Below are positions 43,070 through 51,989 of a stretch of DNA of 64,000 nt, in pieces (the first letter of the stretch is position 1; every line of letters starts with the position of its first letter). The notes beneath the pieces are model-generated. The model did not search any database and was not told the origin of the DNA. It saw only the letters and a program-made list of their open reading frames with translations. A program made the translations under genes and the position numbers. This DNA comes from Candidatus Crickella caballi (GTDB taxonomy: Bacteria; Bacillota; Clostridia; Peptostreptococcales; Anaerovoracaceae). The DNA lies in the NCBI GenBank assembly GCA_018064665.1, contig JAGHUV010000014.1, positions 62,001-126,000 on the forward strand. The letters run 5' to 3'.

Positions 43070-45955
43070 ATGCCATATACATTCACTGTAAATGGAATAA
43101 CAAGAACAACTGAAGAAGTAAAACCACTGCTGAGATACCTGAGAGACGACCTTAAGCTGTATTCGGTTAAGGACGGATGCTCAGAGGGTGCCTGCGGAAC
43201 CTGTACGATCATAGTTGACGGTCGTGCTATGAGGTCCTGCGTTCTTTCGACCCAGAAAGCAGAAGGTAAGAACATAGTAACTGTAGAGGGCTTAACTCTT
43301 AAGGAGAAGGAAGCGTTTGTTTTCGCCTTTGGCTCCTGCGGTGCAGTCCAGTGCGGATTCTGCATACCGGGTATGGTTATGTCAGCCAAAGCTCTTATAG
43401 ATGTTAATCCTGACCCGACTGACGAAGAAATCAAGAAGGCTATCAGAGGTAATATCTGCAGATGCACCGGATACAAGAAAATCGTTGCCGGAATTAAGAG
43501 AGCAGCTGCACTCCTTAGAGGAGACGAAGAGATTAAATTTGTAAGCCAGTTCGCTGATGAAGATGAGTCAGGCGAAGTAGAGTATATTTCGGAAGTAGGA
43601 ACACGATATGATCCTGCAATTGCTTCCGGAATTGCCAATTATAAGAATTACGAAGAGAAGAATTACGGCAGAGCTTCGATATACGGAGTAGGTCAGAATG
43701 TATTCAGAGTTGATGTAAGAAAGAAAGTGCTCGGATACGGCAAATATCCTGATGATATAGGTCCTGAATATTTCGTTCCTGCCGACAAGCCTGAGCAGAT
43801 AATGGAGCTTGCAGGCTGGAGCAGAGAGGAACTTGATAAGGCTCTTGAAAGAGGAGATATCAAAGCAGGTGCGACGATTCACCGCTCAGGTGAACACGGC
43901 TGCAATGTATGCACTATCGTTGATCCGGATATGCCTCCGATGGCATATGCTTCTGCTGTTCGCTCAGATTATGCGAGAGCCGTAGTAAAGAAGATTATCA
44001 AAGCCAAGGCTGAGTCACTTCCGGGAGTACTCGGAGTACTGACTGCGGAGGATGTGCCGAACAACAAGGTCGGACATATCCAGCAGGACTGGGATGTCTT
44101 CATCGCTGAAGGGGACACTACAAGAATGGTAGGAGATGCTATCTGCCTTGTAGTTGCAGAATCGCCATACATACTTGAAGAGGCTAAGAAGCAAATAGAA
44201 ATAGAGTACGAGGTTCTGGAACCCGTAAGAAATATCGCTGAAGCCAAGGCGGAGGATGCACCATTCATCCACGAAGGCGGAAATCTCTGTCAGCAGAGAC
44301 ACGTTGTAAGAGGAGACGCCGCCAAGGCTTTGGAAGAAGCTGCTTATACGGCCAGCGCAGACTTCCATACGCCTTTCACGGAGCATGCATTCCTTGAGCC
44401 TGAATGCGCAGTTTCATTCCCATATAAAGATGGAGTAAAGATACTCTCCACCGATCAGGGCGCATACGATACTCGTAAGGAAACTCTGATAATGATGGGA
44501 TGGCAGGATACTCCTGACAGAGTCGTAGTTGAGAACCAGCTTATCGGCGGAGGTTTTGGCGGCAAGGAGGATGTAACTGTTCAGCATATCAGTGCACTTG
44601 CTGCTGTAAAATTCGGAAGACCTGTTAAGATCAGGTTAAGCAGATCCGAGTCGCTGAAAGTACATCCAAAGCGTCATGCCATGGATGGAAGCTTCACCAT
44701 AGGCTGTGATGGGAACGGTATACTTACAGCGCTTGATTGCGAGATCAATTTCGATACAGGCGCATATGCCAGCCTTTGCGGACCGGTTCTTGAGAGAGCC
44801 TGCACTCACAGTGTAGGACCTTACAACTACCACAATACAGATATCAGAGGCTACGGCTATTATACGAACAACCCTCCTGCAGGAGCATTCAGAGGATTCG
44901 GAGTATGCCAGAGCCAGTTTGCACTCGAATCGCTTCTCAACATTCTGGCCGAGAAGGTTGGAATCAGTCCATGGGAGATAAGATATAGAAATGCTATCGA
45001 GCCGGGTATGGAGCTTCCTAACGGACAGATAGCGGATGTTTCTACGGCTCTCAAGGAGACACTGGAAGCTGTTAAGCCGTACTTCGACAATGCACCTTCT
45101 GACAGAGTCGGAATCGCTTGTGCAATGAAGAATGCAGGCGTAGGCGTAGGTCTTCCGGACAAGGGCAGAGCTAAGCTGGTAGTCGAGGATGGAGTTGTGT
45201 ATATCTATACAGCAGCTTCAGATATAGGTCAGGGATGCCAGACTGTATTCTGTCAGGACGTCGCACAGGCTACAGAGCTTCCGATAACCCGCATCAGAAA
45301 CGGTATTGCCAATACAGAGAATTCGCCTGATTCGGGAACTACTTCAGGTTCACGTCAGACGCTGCTTACAGGCGAAGCTGTAAAGGGTGCTGCCAAGCTT
45401 CTCAGAAAAGCAATGGATGAGAACGGTATCATCGAAGACAATATAGAGAGACTCAACGGAAGAGAATTCTTCTATGAGTATTTTGAACCGACAGACAAGC
45501 TTGGTTCAGACAAGCCTAACCCTAAGAGCCACATCGCATACGGTTATGCTACCAATGTAGCTGTGCTCGATGAAGACGGAAAGGTTACGGACATCTATGC
45601 AGCCTTCGATGCGGGTAAGGTGGTTAATCCTTTGTCCATGTCAGGACAGATTGAAGGCGGTGTACTCATGGGAATGGGTTATGCTGCAACTGAGAACTGG
45701 CCTCTTAAGGACTGCGTGCCTACTGCCAAGTACGGTACACTCGGTCTTCTTAGAGCTACCGATATTCCGGATATTCATGCTATTCATGTTGAGAAGGAAT
45801 GGCTTCTGGAGACAGCATACGGTGCTAAGGGAATAGGAGAGATCACAACTATCCCTGCAGCTCCAGCCATTGCGGGCGCATATTACGCAAGAGACGGAGT
45901 GCTCAGGACAACACTTCCAATGGAGAACACATATTACAGGAAACCGAAGAAGTAA
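43070..45955 (+). CDS. Selenium-dependent xanthine dehydrogenase, fused Fe-S and Mo domains
   Basis: A 961-residue fusion. The N-terminal domain (about 1-160) has both intact clusters: CSEGACGTC plus MRSC, and CGFCIPGM plus CRCTGYK. The Mo domain begins near residue 215 and shows LIGGGFGGKED, AGAFRGFGVCQS, ASDIGQGCQTVF and AYGAKGIGEITT, whose Glu is the probable catalytic base. No FAD domain is fused, so electrons must leave by a partner such as YgfK or the YgfM/XdhB subunits. It matches the selenium-dependent XDH family found next to yqeB. I chose ATG 43070 after TATGGAGG; an upstream start at 43052 overlaps yqeB. Confidence 0.91.
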   Translation: MPYTFTVNGITRTTEEVKPLLRYLRDDLKLYSVKDGCSEGACGTCTIIVDGRAMRSCVLSTQKAEGKNIVTVEGLTLKEKEAFVFAFGSCGAVQCGFCIPGMVMSAKALIDVNPDPTDEEIKKAIRGNICRCTGYKKIVAGIKRAAALLRGDEEIKFVSQFADEDESGEVEYISEVGTRYDPAIASGIANYKNYEEKNYGRASIYGVGQNVFRVDVRKKVLGYGKYPDDIGPEYFVPADKPEQIMELAGWSREELDKALERGDIKAGATIHRSGEHGCNVCTIVDPDMPPMAYASAVRSDYARAVVKKIIKAKAESLPGVLGVLTAEDVPNNKVGHIQQDWDVFIAEGDTTRMVGDAICLVVAESPYILEEAKKQIEIEYEVLEPVRNIAEAKAEDAPFIHEGGNLCQQRHVVRGDAAKALEEAAYTASADFHTPFTEHAFLEPECAVSFPYKDGVKILSTDQGAYDTRKETLIMMGWQDTPDRVVVENQLIGGGFGGKEDVTVQHISALAAVKFGRPVKIRLSRSESLKVHPKRHAMDGSFTIGCDGNGILTALDCEINFDTGAYASLCGPVLERACTHSVGPYNYHNTDIRGYGYYTNNPPAGAFRGFGVCQSQFALESLLNILAEKVGISPWEIRYRNAIEPGMELPNGQIADVSTALKETLEAVKPYFDNAPSDRVGIACAMKNAGVGVGLPDKGRAKLVVEDGVVYIYTAASDIGQGCQTVFCQDVAQATELPITRIRNGIANTENSPDSGTTSGSRQTLLTGEAVKGAAKLLRKAMDENGIIEDNIERLNGREFFYEYFEPTDKLGSDKPNPKSHIAYGYATNVAVLDEDGKVTDIYAAFDAGKVVNPLSMSGQIEGGVLMGMGYAATENWPLKDCVPTAKYGTLGLLRATDIPDIHAIHVEKEWLLETAYGAKGIGEITTIPAAPAIAGAYYARDGVLRTTLPMENTYYRKPKK

Positions 45956-45968
45956 GGCGGGCTGCATT

Positions 45969-47372
45969 ATGAAGAAAATTATTAAAAACGGAATGATTGC
46001 AACGGATACCGAAGTATTCGAGGGCGATATCCTTATCGACGGAGAGAAGATTCTCGAGGTCGGACCAAACCTTCAGGCTGATGATGCGGAAATCATCGAC
46101 GCGGCGGGCAAATATGTCCTGCCGGGTGCTGTTGACGTTCATACCCATATGGATCTGGACGTGGGCTTTGCAAGAGCAATCGATGACTTCTACACAGGTA
46201 CAGTAGCTGCTGCATGCGGCGGAACTACTACAATAGTTGACCATATGGCCTTCGGACCTAAGGACTGCAGTCTGTGGCACCAGGTCAAGGAATATCACAG
46301 GCTGGCAGACGGCAATGCCGTTGTTGACTACGGATTCCACGGAGTATTCCAGCATCTCAATGATGAGACTCTTGCTGAGATGAGAGACATCAAGGAGAAG
46401 GAGGGAATCACCAGCTTCAAGGTGTATATGACCTATGATTACAGACTTCACGATGACGAAATATTCGAAGTCTTAAGAGCAGCAAAGGAAGCAGGAGTGG
46501 TAATTACGGTTCACTGTGAGAACCACGGCGTTATAACCCAGCTTAGGAACGAACTACCGGAAGCAGGATGCCTCGAAGCCAAGTATCATCCGATAAGCCG
46601 TCCTGCAAGATGTGAGGCAGAAGCTGTTAACAGGATGATCCATATAGCTGCTATGGCAGGAGATGCACCGCTCTACATAGTCCATCTGTCAAGTGCCGAG
46701 GGACTTAAGGAAGTGCTCAACGCTGGAGCGGGATTAAGGTCCCATATAGGCGTAGAAACCTGCACTCAGTATCTGACGCTCAATGACAGCAAATATGATG
46801 ATCCTGATGAGGGACTTAAGGCAATCATGTCACCACCGCTCAGAAAGGATGCTGACATAGAAGCGCTTTGGAAGGCTCTTGAGGAGGGAAACATTGATAC
46901 TGTGGCCACAGACCACTGTCCGTTCCACTTCAGGGCAGGCAAGGCAGAGAAGCAGTACGGACGTAATGATTTCACCAAATGTCCAAACGGAGCTCCGGGA
47001 GTACAGGAGAGACTGATGCTGCTGTTCTCGGAGGGCTTCATGAAGGAACGCATCAGCTTGCCGCAGGTGGTTAAATACGCTTCATCTGAGCCGTGCCGCA
47101 TGTTCGGCATGTATCCTGAAAAGGGAAGCCTTGCGACCGGTTCGGACGCTGATATCGTAATTATCGACCCTACAGGCAAGACTGTAATAGACGCTGACTA
47201 TATCAGAGGAGCTTCGGATTATTCGTGCTATGAAGGCATGGAACTCAAGGGCTGCATCGACAGTGTTTTCCTCAGAGGAAACGAGATCGTGAAGGGCAGT
47301 GAGTTCCTTGGAAAACGCGGTGACGGCAAGTACCTGAAGCGCAAGGAGAGTGTACTTGTTTCAGGACGATAA
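45969..47372 (+). CDS. hydA: Dihydropyrimidinase/D-hydantoinase-type amidohydrolase
   Basis: A 467-residue cyclic-amide hydrolase. Metal and catalytic motifs: VDVHTHMDLDVG, the carboxylated-lysine region TSFKVYMTYDYRL, VHCENHGV, and DHCPFHFRAGKA toward the end. Hydantoinases open hydantoin or dihydropyrimidine rings. In anaerobic purine clusters a homolog (hyuA) is thought to open a five-membered ring intermediate derived from urate. It follows the selenium-dependent XDH gene by 13 bases. The start at 45969 follows AAGGCGGG; an earlier in-frame start at 45870 lies inside the upstream gene. Confidence 0.92.
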   Translation: MKKIIKNGMIATDTEVFEGDILIDGEKILEVGPNLQADDAEIIDAAGKYVLPGAVDVHTHMDLDVGFARAIDDFYTGTVAAACGGTTTIVDHMAFGPKDCSLWHQVKEYHRLADGNAVVDYGFHGVFQHLNDETLAEMRDIKEKEGITSFKVYMTYDYRLHDDEIFEVLRAAKEAGVVITVHCENHGVITQLRNELPEAGCLEAKYHPISRPARCEAEAVNRMIHIAAMAGDAPLYIVHLSSAEGLKEVLNAGAGLRSHIGVETCTQYLTLNDSKYDDPDEGLKAIMSPPLRKDADIEALWKALEEGNIDTVATDHCPFHFRAGKAEKQYGRNDFTKCPNGAPGVQERLMLLFSEGFMKERISLPQVVKYASSEPCRMFGMYPEKGSLATGSDADIVIIDPTGKTVIDADYIRGASDYSCYEGMELKGCIDSVFLRGNEIVKGSEFLGKRGDGKYLKRKESVLVSGR

Positions 47373-47399
47373 ATATACAAAAATCCTTGCAAAAATGCT

Positions 47400-47480
47400 T
47401 TGAATTTATATGGATATCGCGTATAATAAAAATAGTTTAGGGAACATAAATATTTTTTAGGTTTTCAAATCAGCTGATTT
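47400..47480 (+). promoter_or_regulatory. Promoter and palindrome upstream of ygeW
   Basis: TTGAAT (47400-47405) and TATAAT (47422-47427) with a 16-base spacer. In the leader lie TTTTAGGTTTT (about 47456-47466) and the perfect 14-base palindrome AAATCAGCTGATTT (47467-47480). The TTTTAGGTTTT stretch also occurs upstream of the MerR regulator (29527-29537), suggesting a shared control site. Confidence 0.55.
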
Positions 47481-47504
47481 TAAAGAGTTAAAAAGGAGAG
47501 AGAG

Positions 47505-48698
47505 ATGTCTAAGACAACTGAATTGGCAGAAAAGCTTTCAAAGCTTAACATTGCCGACATGTATGAGAACGATTTTTACTGGACTTGGGATAAGACTGAC
47601 GATGAGTTAGCTGCTGTATTCGCAGTTGCTGACGCACTCAGAGATCTCAGAGAGCGCAACAAGTCAACTAAGATTTTTGATTCCGGACTCGGAATTTCAA
47701 TCTTCAGAGACAATTCAACACGTACAAGATTCTCATTCGCAAGTGCTTGCAACCTGCTCGGACTTGAGGTTCAGGACCTCGACGAGAAGAAGTCACAGAT
47801 TGCACACGGTGAGACTGTTCGTGAGACTGCTAACATGGTAAGCTTCATGGCTGACGTTATCGGTATCAGAGATGATATGTTCATCGGAGAAGGACACAAG
47901 TATCAGAAGACATTCATGGATGCTGTAACTGAGGGTAATCAGCACGAAGTACTCGAGCAGAAGCCAACACTGGTTAACCTGCAGTGCGACGTAGACCACC
48001 CAACACAGTGCATGGCAGACATGGCTCACATCATCAACTACTTTGGTGGAGTTGAGAACCTCAAGGGCAAGAAGGTTGCTATGACTTGGGCATATTCACC
48101 AAGCTATGGTAAGCCACTGTCAGTACCTCAGGGCGTTGTAGGTCTCTTCACAAGATTCGGCATGGACGTAGTTCTTGCTCATCCTGAAGGCTATGACATC
48201 ATGGAAGACGTTGAGAAGATCGGTGCTGAGAACGCTGCAAAGACAGGCGGAAGCTTCAAGAAGGTTAACAGCATGGAAGAGGCATTCAAGGATGCTGATA
48301 TCGTATATCCTAAGAGCTGGGCACCTTACGCAGCAATGGAGAAGAGAACTGAGCTCTACAAGGCTGGCGACAAGGACGGAATCGATGCTCTTGAGCAGGA
48401 ACTCCTCGAGAACAATGCTAAGTTCAAGGATTGGACTTGCAGCGAAGAGATGATGAGCCTGACTAAGGACGGAAAGGCACTCTATCTGCACTGCCTGCCT
48501 GCTGACATCACAGGCCTTTCATGCGAAGAGGGAGAAGTTGACAACTCCGTATTCGACAGATACATTGACCCGCTTTACAAGGAAGCTTCTTACAAGCCAT
48601 ACGTAATCGCTGCAATGATCTTCCTGGCTAAGGTTAAGGATCCTGTAGCTGCTCTCAAGAAGCTTGACGAGGAAGCATCACCTAGAAAAGAATTCTAA
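47505..48698 (+). CDS. ygeW: YgeW-type carbamoyltransferase
   Basis: A 397-residue member of the aspartate/ornithine carbamoyltransferase family with the YgeW signature. The carbamoyl-phosphate loop is FRDNSTRTRFSFASA (near residue 70), and the second-domain motif is LHCLPADITG. YgeW proteins are not OTCases. In purine clusters they are thought to run in reverse, transferring a carbamoyl group from a ureido compound to phosphate, so that carbamate kinase, encoded 24 bases downstream, can make ATP. It has its own promoter and an AAAAAGGAGAG site. Confidence 0.93.
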   Translation: MSKTTELAEKLSKLNIADMYENDFYWTWDKTDDELAAVFAVADALRDLRERNKSTKIFDSGLGISIFRDNSTRTRFSFASACNLLGLEVQDLDEKKSQIAHGETVRETANMVSFMADVIGIRDDMFIGEGHKYQKTFMDAVTEGNQHEVLEQKPTLVNLQCDVDHPTQCMADMAHIINYFGGVENLKGKKVAMTWAYSPSYGKPLSVPQGVVGLFTRFGMDVVLAHPEGYDIMEDVEKIGAENAAKTGGSFKKVNSMEEAFKDADIVYPKSWAPYAAMEKRTELYKAGDKDGIDALEQELLENNAKFKDWTCSEEMMSLTKDGKALYLHCLPADITGLSCEEGEVDNSVFDRYIDPLYKEASYKPYVIAAMIFLAKVKDPVAALKKLDEEASPRKEF

Positions 48699-48722
48699 GA
48701 TAAACAGGCGGTAAGTCATAAC

Positions 48723-49667
48723 ATGGAAAAGAAAAGAATAGTAGTTGCCCTCGGCGGCAACGCACTTGGTAAAAATCTTGAAGAACAGATGTCAGCTGTA
48801 AGAGAATCTGTAAAGCCTATAGCTGACCTTATCGAAGAGGGACACGAAGTAGTCGTATCACACGGTAACGGACCTCAGGTAGGTATGATCAACGATGCAA
48901 TGACTCTTCTCAATCAGTCCAATCCTGAGAAATACGGTGCATGTCCTCTTTCAGTATGCACTGCAATGAGCCAGGGCTATATCGGATATGACCTTCAGAA
49001 CATGCTCAGAGAAGAGCTTGCCAACAGAGGTATTAAGAAGGAAGTATCATGCTGCCTTACTCAGGTTGAGGTTGATGCAGAAGACCCTGCATTCAAGAAT
49101 CCTTCAAAGCCAATCGGAATTTTCATGACCAAGGAAGAGGCTGAAGCAGTCGCTAAGGAACATGGTTATGATGTTAAGGAAGATGCAGGAAGAGGTTACC
49201 GTAGAGTTGTTGCAAGCCCTAAGCCAAAGGCTATCGTAGAGCTTGAAACAATCAGAACTCTTGTTGATGCCGGACAGATCGTTATCGCTTCAGGCGGTGG
49301 CGGCATCCCGGTAGTTCGCACATCTGAGAATCATCTCAGCGGTGCAGCAGCAGTAATCGATAAGGATTTTGCTTCAGAGCTTCTTGCTGAGGACCTGGAT
49401 GCAGATTATCTGATTATTCTGACTGCAGTTGAAAAAGCTGCAATCAATTTCAATAAGCCTGATGTAAAGTGGCTCGATGAGATCACTCCGGCTGAGGCTG
49501 AGCAGTACATTGCAGAAGGACAGTTTGCTCCAGGTTCAATGCTTCCTAAGGTAGAGGCTGCGCTTAAGTTTGCACAGTCCAAGGAAGGCAGAACATCACT
49601 GATTACACTGCTCGAGAAGGCTAAGGACGGCATCAACGGCAAGACAGGTACAAGAATCCACGCATAA
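48723..49667 (+). CDS. arcC: Carbamate kinase (YqeA/ArcC)
   Basis: A 314-residue amino acid kinase-family enzyme. Motifs: RIVVALGGNALGKN at the N-terminus, SHGNGPQVGMIND, ASGGGGIPVV and AAVIDKDFASELLA. It converts ADP and carbamoyl phosphate to ATP, CO2 and NH3. Being directly after ygeW, it is the energy-yielding step of purine breakdown rather than of arginine deiminase metabolism: no arcA or arcB is present. A bidirectional terminator follows its stop. Confidence 0.95.
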   Translation: MEKKRIVVALGGNALGKNLEEQMSAVRESVKPIADLIEEGHEVVVSHGNGPQVGMINDAMTLLNQSNPEKYGACPLSVCTAMSQGYIGYDLQNMLREELANRGIKKEVSCCLTQVEVDAEDPAFKNPSKPIGIFMTKEEAEAVAKEHGYDVKEDAGRGYRRVVASPKPKAIVELETIRTLVDAGQIVIASGGGGIPVVRTSENHLSGAAAVIDKDFASELLAEDLDADYLIILTAVEKAAINFNKPDVKWLDEITPAEAEQYIAEGQFAPGSMLPKVEAALKFAQSKEGRTSLITLLEKAKDGINGKTGTRIHA

Positions 49668-49674
49668 TAAAAGA

Positions 49675-49697
49675 GTGCGCCGCTGATTGCGGCGCAC
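49675..49697. terminator. Bidirectional terminator between arcC and the DauR-like gene
   Basis: A perfect 9-bp GC-rich stem (49675-49683 with 49689-49697) around TGATT. On the minus strand it is followed by CTCTTTTATTA, giving a good T tract for the convergent regulator gene; on the plus strand the tail is CTTGAT, weaker. Confidence 0.8.
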
Positions 49698-49710
49698 CTT
49701 GATGCATAAG

Positions 49711-50358
49711 CTATTTGTTCTCAGAACGGATTTCGTCCAGATAACTGTACAGTGTGAAGGTAGATATTCCGAAATACTGACAGATCTTAGGACCAGAGCG
49801 AGTAACGAGGAAGGCGCCTCTTTCATCAAGAAACTTGATGGCACGCATCTTTTCCTCCTTGCTCATAAGAGCCGTAGGCTTGCCGATAAGGGCAACACTG
49901 TGCTCGAGAAGCTCGTCAAGCAGATCGGATACATTTCCGGATATTGCTTCAGGTTCCTGATTGGAAACCCCTAAGCTTGTAAAGCCACGCAGGGATTCCT
50001 CAAATGCGACGAACATACTGATGTCGAAATTGATGCCGATAAGGCCAATCGCTTTGCCCGCATCATCGCGTATGAACAAGGTTGTAGACTTGAGAACCTT
50101 ACCGTCGGAAGTTTTCGTAAGGTAGGATATTCTGTCCTCAGGTGTTGCATCGTTGTCTCTAAGGGCATCAAGTACAATATGTGAAGGACCGTCACCTACA
50201 GAACGTCCTGTTACATAGCCGTTCTCAATGGCAATAATTGAATGTTCATGGTCATTGCCGCGCAGGTCGTGTATGACAACCTCACAGTTGCTTCCGAACT
50301 GACCGGCCAGACCCTTAGCTATGCGTTTTGCAAATTCAAAATCATTATCGTGATTCAT
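49711..50358 (-). CDS. YheO/DauR-type transcriptional regulator with a PAS-like sensor
   Basis: A 215-residue protein. The N-terminal two thirds (about 1-130) is a YheO-like PAS domain (GSNCEVVIHDLRGNDHEHSI, LFIRDDAGKAIGLIGINFD). The C-terminal third (about 150-215) is the HTH_22 domain, with VTRSGPKICQYFGISTFTLY. Such regulators usually respond to small amino acid-like or amide ligands. It is divergent from ygeY and convergent with arcC, so it probably controls the lower purine pathway genes. The ligand is unknown. A weak AAAAGG lies eight bases before its start. Confidence 0.86.
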   Translation of the reverse strand: MNHDNDFEFAKRIAKGLAGQFGSNCEVVIHDLRGNDHEHSIIAIENGYVTGRSVGDGPSHIVLDALRDNDATPEDRISYLTKTSDGKVLKSTTLFIRDDAGKAIGLIGINFDISMFVAFEESLRGFTSLGVSNQEPEAISGNVSDLLDELLEHSVALIGKPTALMSKEEKMRAIKFLDERGAFLVTRSGPKICQYFGISTFTLYSYLDEIRSENK

Positions 50359-50469
50359 TAGCAGTACCTTTTCATATCATTAGAATCAAAATTTTATTTA
50401 TTCTATCATAAAATATTTTTTTTACAATATAACTAATTATATCTAGCATTACATTACGGAGGAAAAACA

Positions 50470-51870
50470 ATGGTACCAGATTATGCAGCAATTAAGAAAG
50501 CAGCAGAGACTTACGGTCCTGAAATCAGCAGATTTTTAAGAGACATGATTTCTCATCCAAGTGAGAGTGCTGAGGAGAAGGAAGTAGTTGAGTGCATCAA
50601 GGCTGAGATGGAGAAGCTCGGCTATGACAAAGTAGAAGTTGATAAGCTCGGAAACGTTATCGGCTGGATGGGCGATGGCGAGAAGATTATTGCTATTGAC
50701 TCACATATCGATACAGTAGGTATCGGAAACATTAACAACTGGGAAAAGGATCCTTATGAAGGTTATGAGACTGACGACATTATTTACGGTCGTGGTGGAT
50801 CTGACCAGGAAGGCGGCATGGCTTCAGCAGTTTATGGCGCTAAGATCATGAAGGACCTCGGACTTATTCCTGAAGGTTACAAGATCATGGTAGTTGGTTC
50901 CGTTATGGAAGAGGACTGCGACGGAATGTGCTGGCAGCACATCGTAAACAGATACTTCAACGGACCGGAAGATGCTGCAAGCAAGATCGAGTTCGTAATC
51001 TCAACTGAGCCTACAGACGGCGGTGTATACCGTGGCCACAGAGGTCGTATGGAGATCAGAGTAGACGTTAAGGGCGTTTCCTGCCACGGAAGTGCTCCTG
51101 AGAGAGGCGACAACGCTATCTACAAGATGGCTGACATCATCAGCGATGTAAGAGCTCTGAACAACAACGGTTGCGATGACAGCACTGCAATCCGCGGACT
51201 CGTTAAGATGCTTGACCCTAAGTTCAACCCTGATCACTATGAAGATGCAAGATTCCTTGGACGCGGCACTTGCGCTGTATCCCAGATCTTCTACACATCA
51301 CCAAGCCGTTGCGCTGTAGCTGATTCCTGCGCTATCTCAATTGACCGTCGTATGACAGCAGGCGAGACCTGGGACAGCTGCCTCGAGGAGATCAGACAGC
51401 TTCCTAGCTGCCAGAAGTATGGCGATGATGTAAAGGTTTCAATGTACATGTATGACCGTCCATCATGGACAGGCGAAGTATATGAGACTGAGTGCTACTT
51501 CCCAACTTGGATCAACAAGGAGAGCTCAGCACACGTTAAGGCTCTTACAGAAGCTCACAAGGCTCTCTTCGGCGAAAAGAGAATCGGATCCCCAACAGCT
51601 ATGGATAAGAGAGACGGACGTCCTCTCTGCGACAAGTGGACATTCTCAACAAACGGTGTATCCATCCAGGGACGTTACGGCATCCCTTGCGTAGGATTCG
51701 GACCTGGAGCTGAGAGCCAGGCACATGCTCCAAACGAGATCACATGGAAGCAGGACCTCGTTACATGCGCTGCTCTGTATGCTGCTGCAATTTCTCTGTA
51801 TCCTGATCAGGAGAAGACAGACGATGTAAGCCAGTTCCGTCAGGGAAAGACAAACAACGACATTAAGTAA
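50470..51870 (+). CDS. ygeY: YgeY, M20-family metallohydrolase of the purine cluster
   Basis: A 466-residue M20 peptidase-like enzyme of the YgeY group. Metal ligands are seen in [24 protein letters not shown] and VMEEDCDG, with a dimerisation-domain His in [11 protein letters not shown]. YgeY is thought to cleave an amide or ureido bond in a purine-derived fragment, giving 2,3-diaminopropionate or a precursor. It is next to the DauR-like regulator and just downstream of ygeW and arcC. It is transcribed alone, with GGAGG upstream and a strong terminator after it. Confidence 0.92.
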   Translation: MVPDYAAIKKAAETYGPEISRFLRDMISHPSESAEEKEVVECIKAEMEKLGYDKVEVDKLGNVIGWMGDGEKIIAIDSHIDTVGIGNINNWEKDPYEGYETDDIIYGRGGSDQEGGMASAVYGAKIMKDLGLIPEGYKIMVVGSVMEEDCDGMCWQHIVNRYFNGPEDAASKIEFVISTEPTDGGVYRGHRGRMEIRVDVKGVSCHGSAPERGDNAIYKMADIISDVRALNNNGCDDSTAIRGLVKMLDPKFNPDHYEDARFLGRGTCAVSQIFYTSPSRCAVADSCAISIDRRMTAGETWDSCLEEIRQLPSCQKYGDDVKVSMYMYDRPSWTGEVYETECYFPTWINKESSAHVKALTEAHKALFGEKRIGSPTAMDKRDGRPLCDKWTFSTNGVSIQGRYGIPCVGFGPGAESQAHAPNEITWKQDLVTCAALYAAAISLYPDQEKTDDVSQFRQGKTNNDIK

Positions 51871-51888
51871 TTAACTTATTGCTATTTG

Positions 51889-51930
51889 CACCCCCATATC
51901 CACACTAAGGGTATGGGGGTGTATTGTATT
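51889..51930 (+). terminator. Terminator after ygeY
   Basis: A perfect 10-bp stem with a run of five G-C pairs (51889-51898 with 51912-51921), followed by TATTGTATT. Confidence 0.85.
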
Positions 51931-51989
51931 AATAAGGATAATATGCTATTCTTCCCATATATGGCCATATGGAGAAAGGGCAAGGAAAA

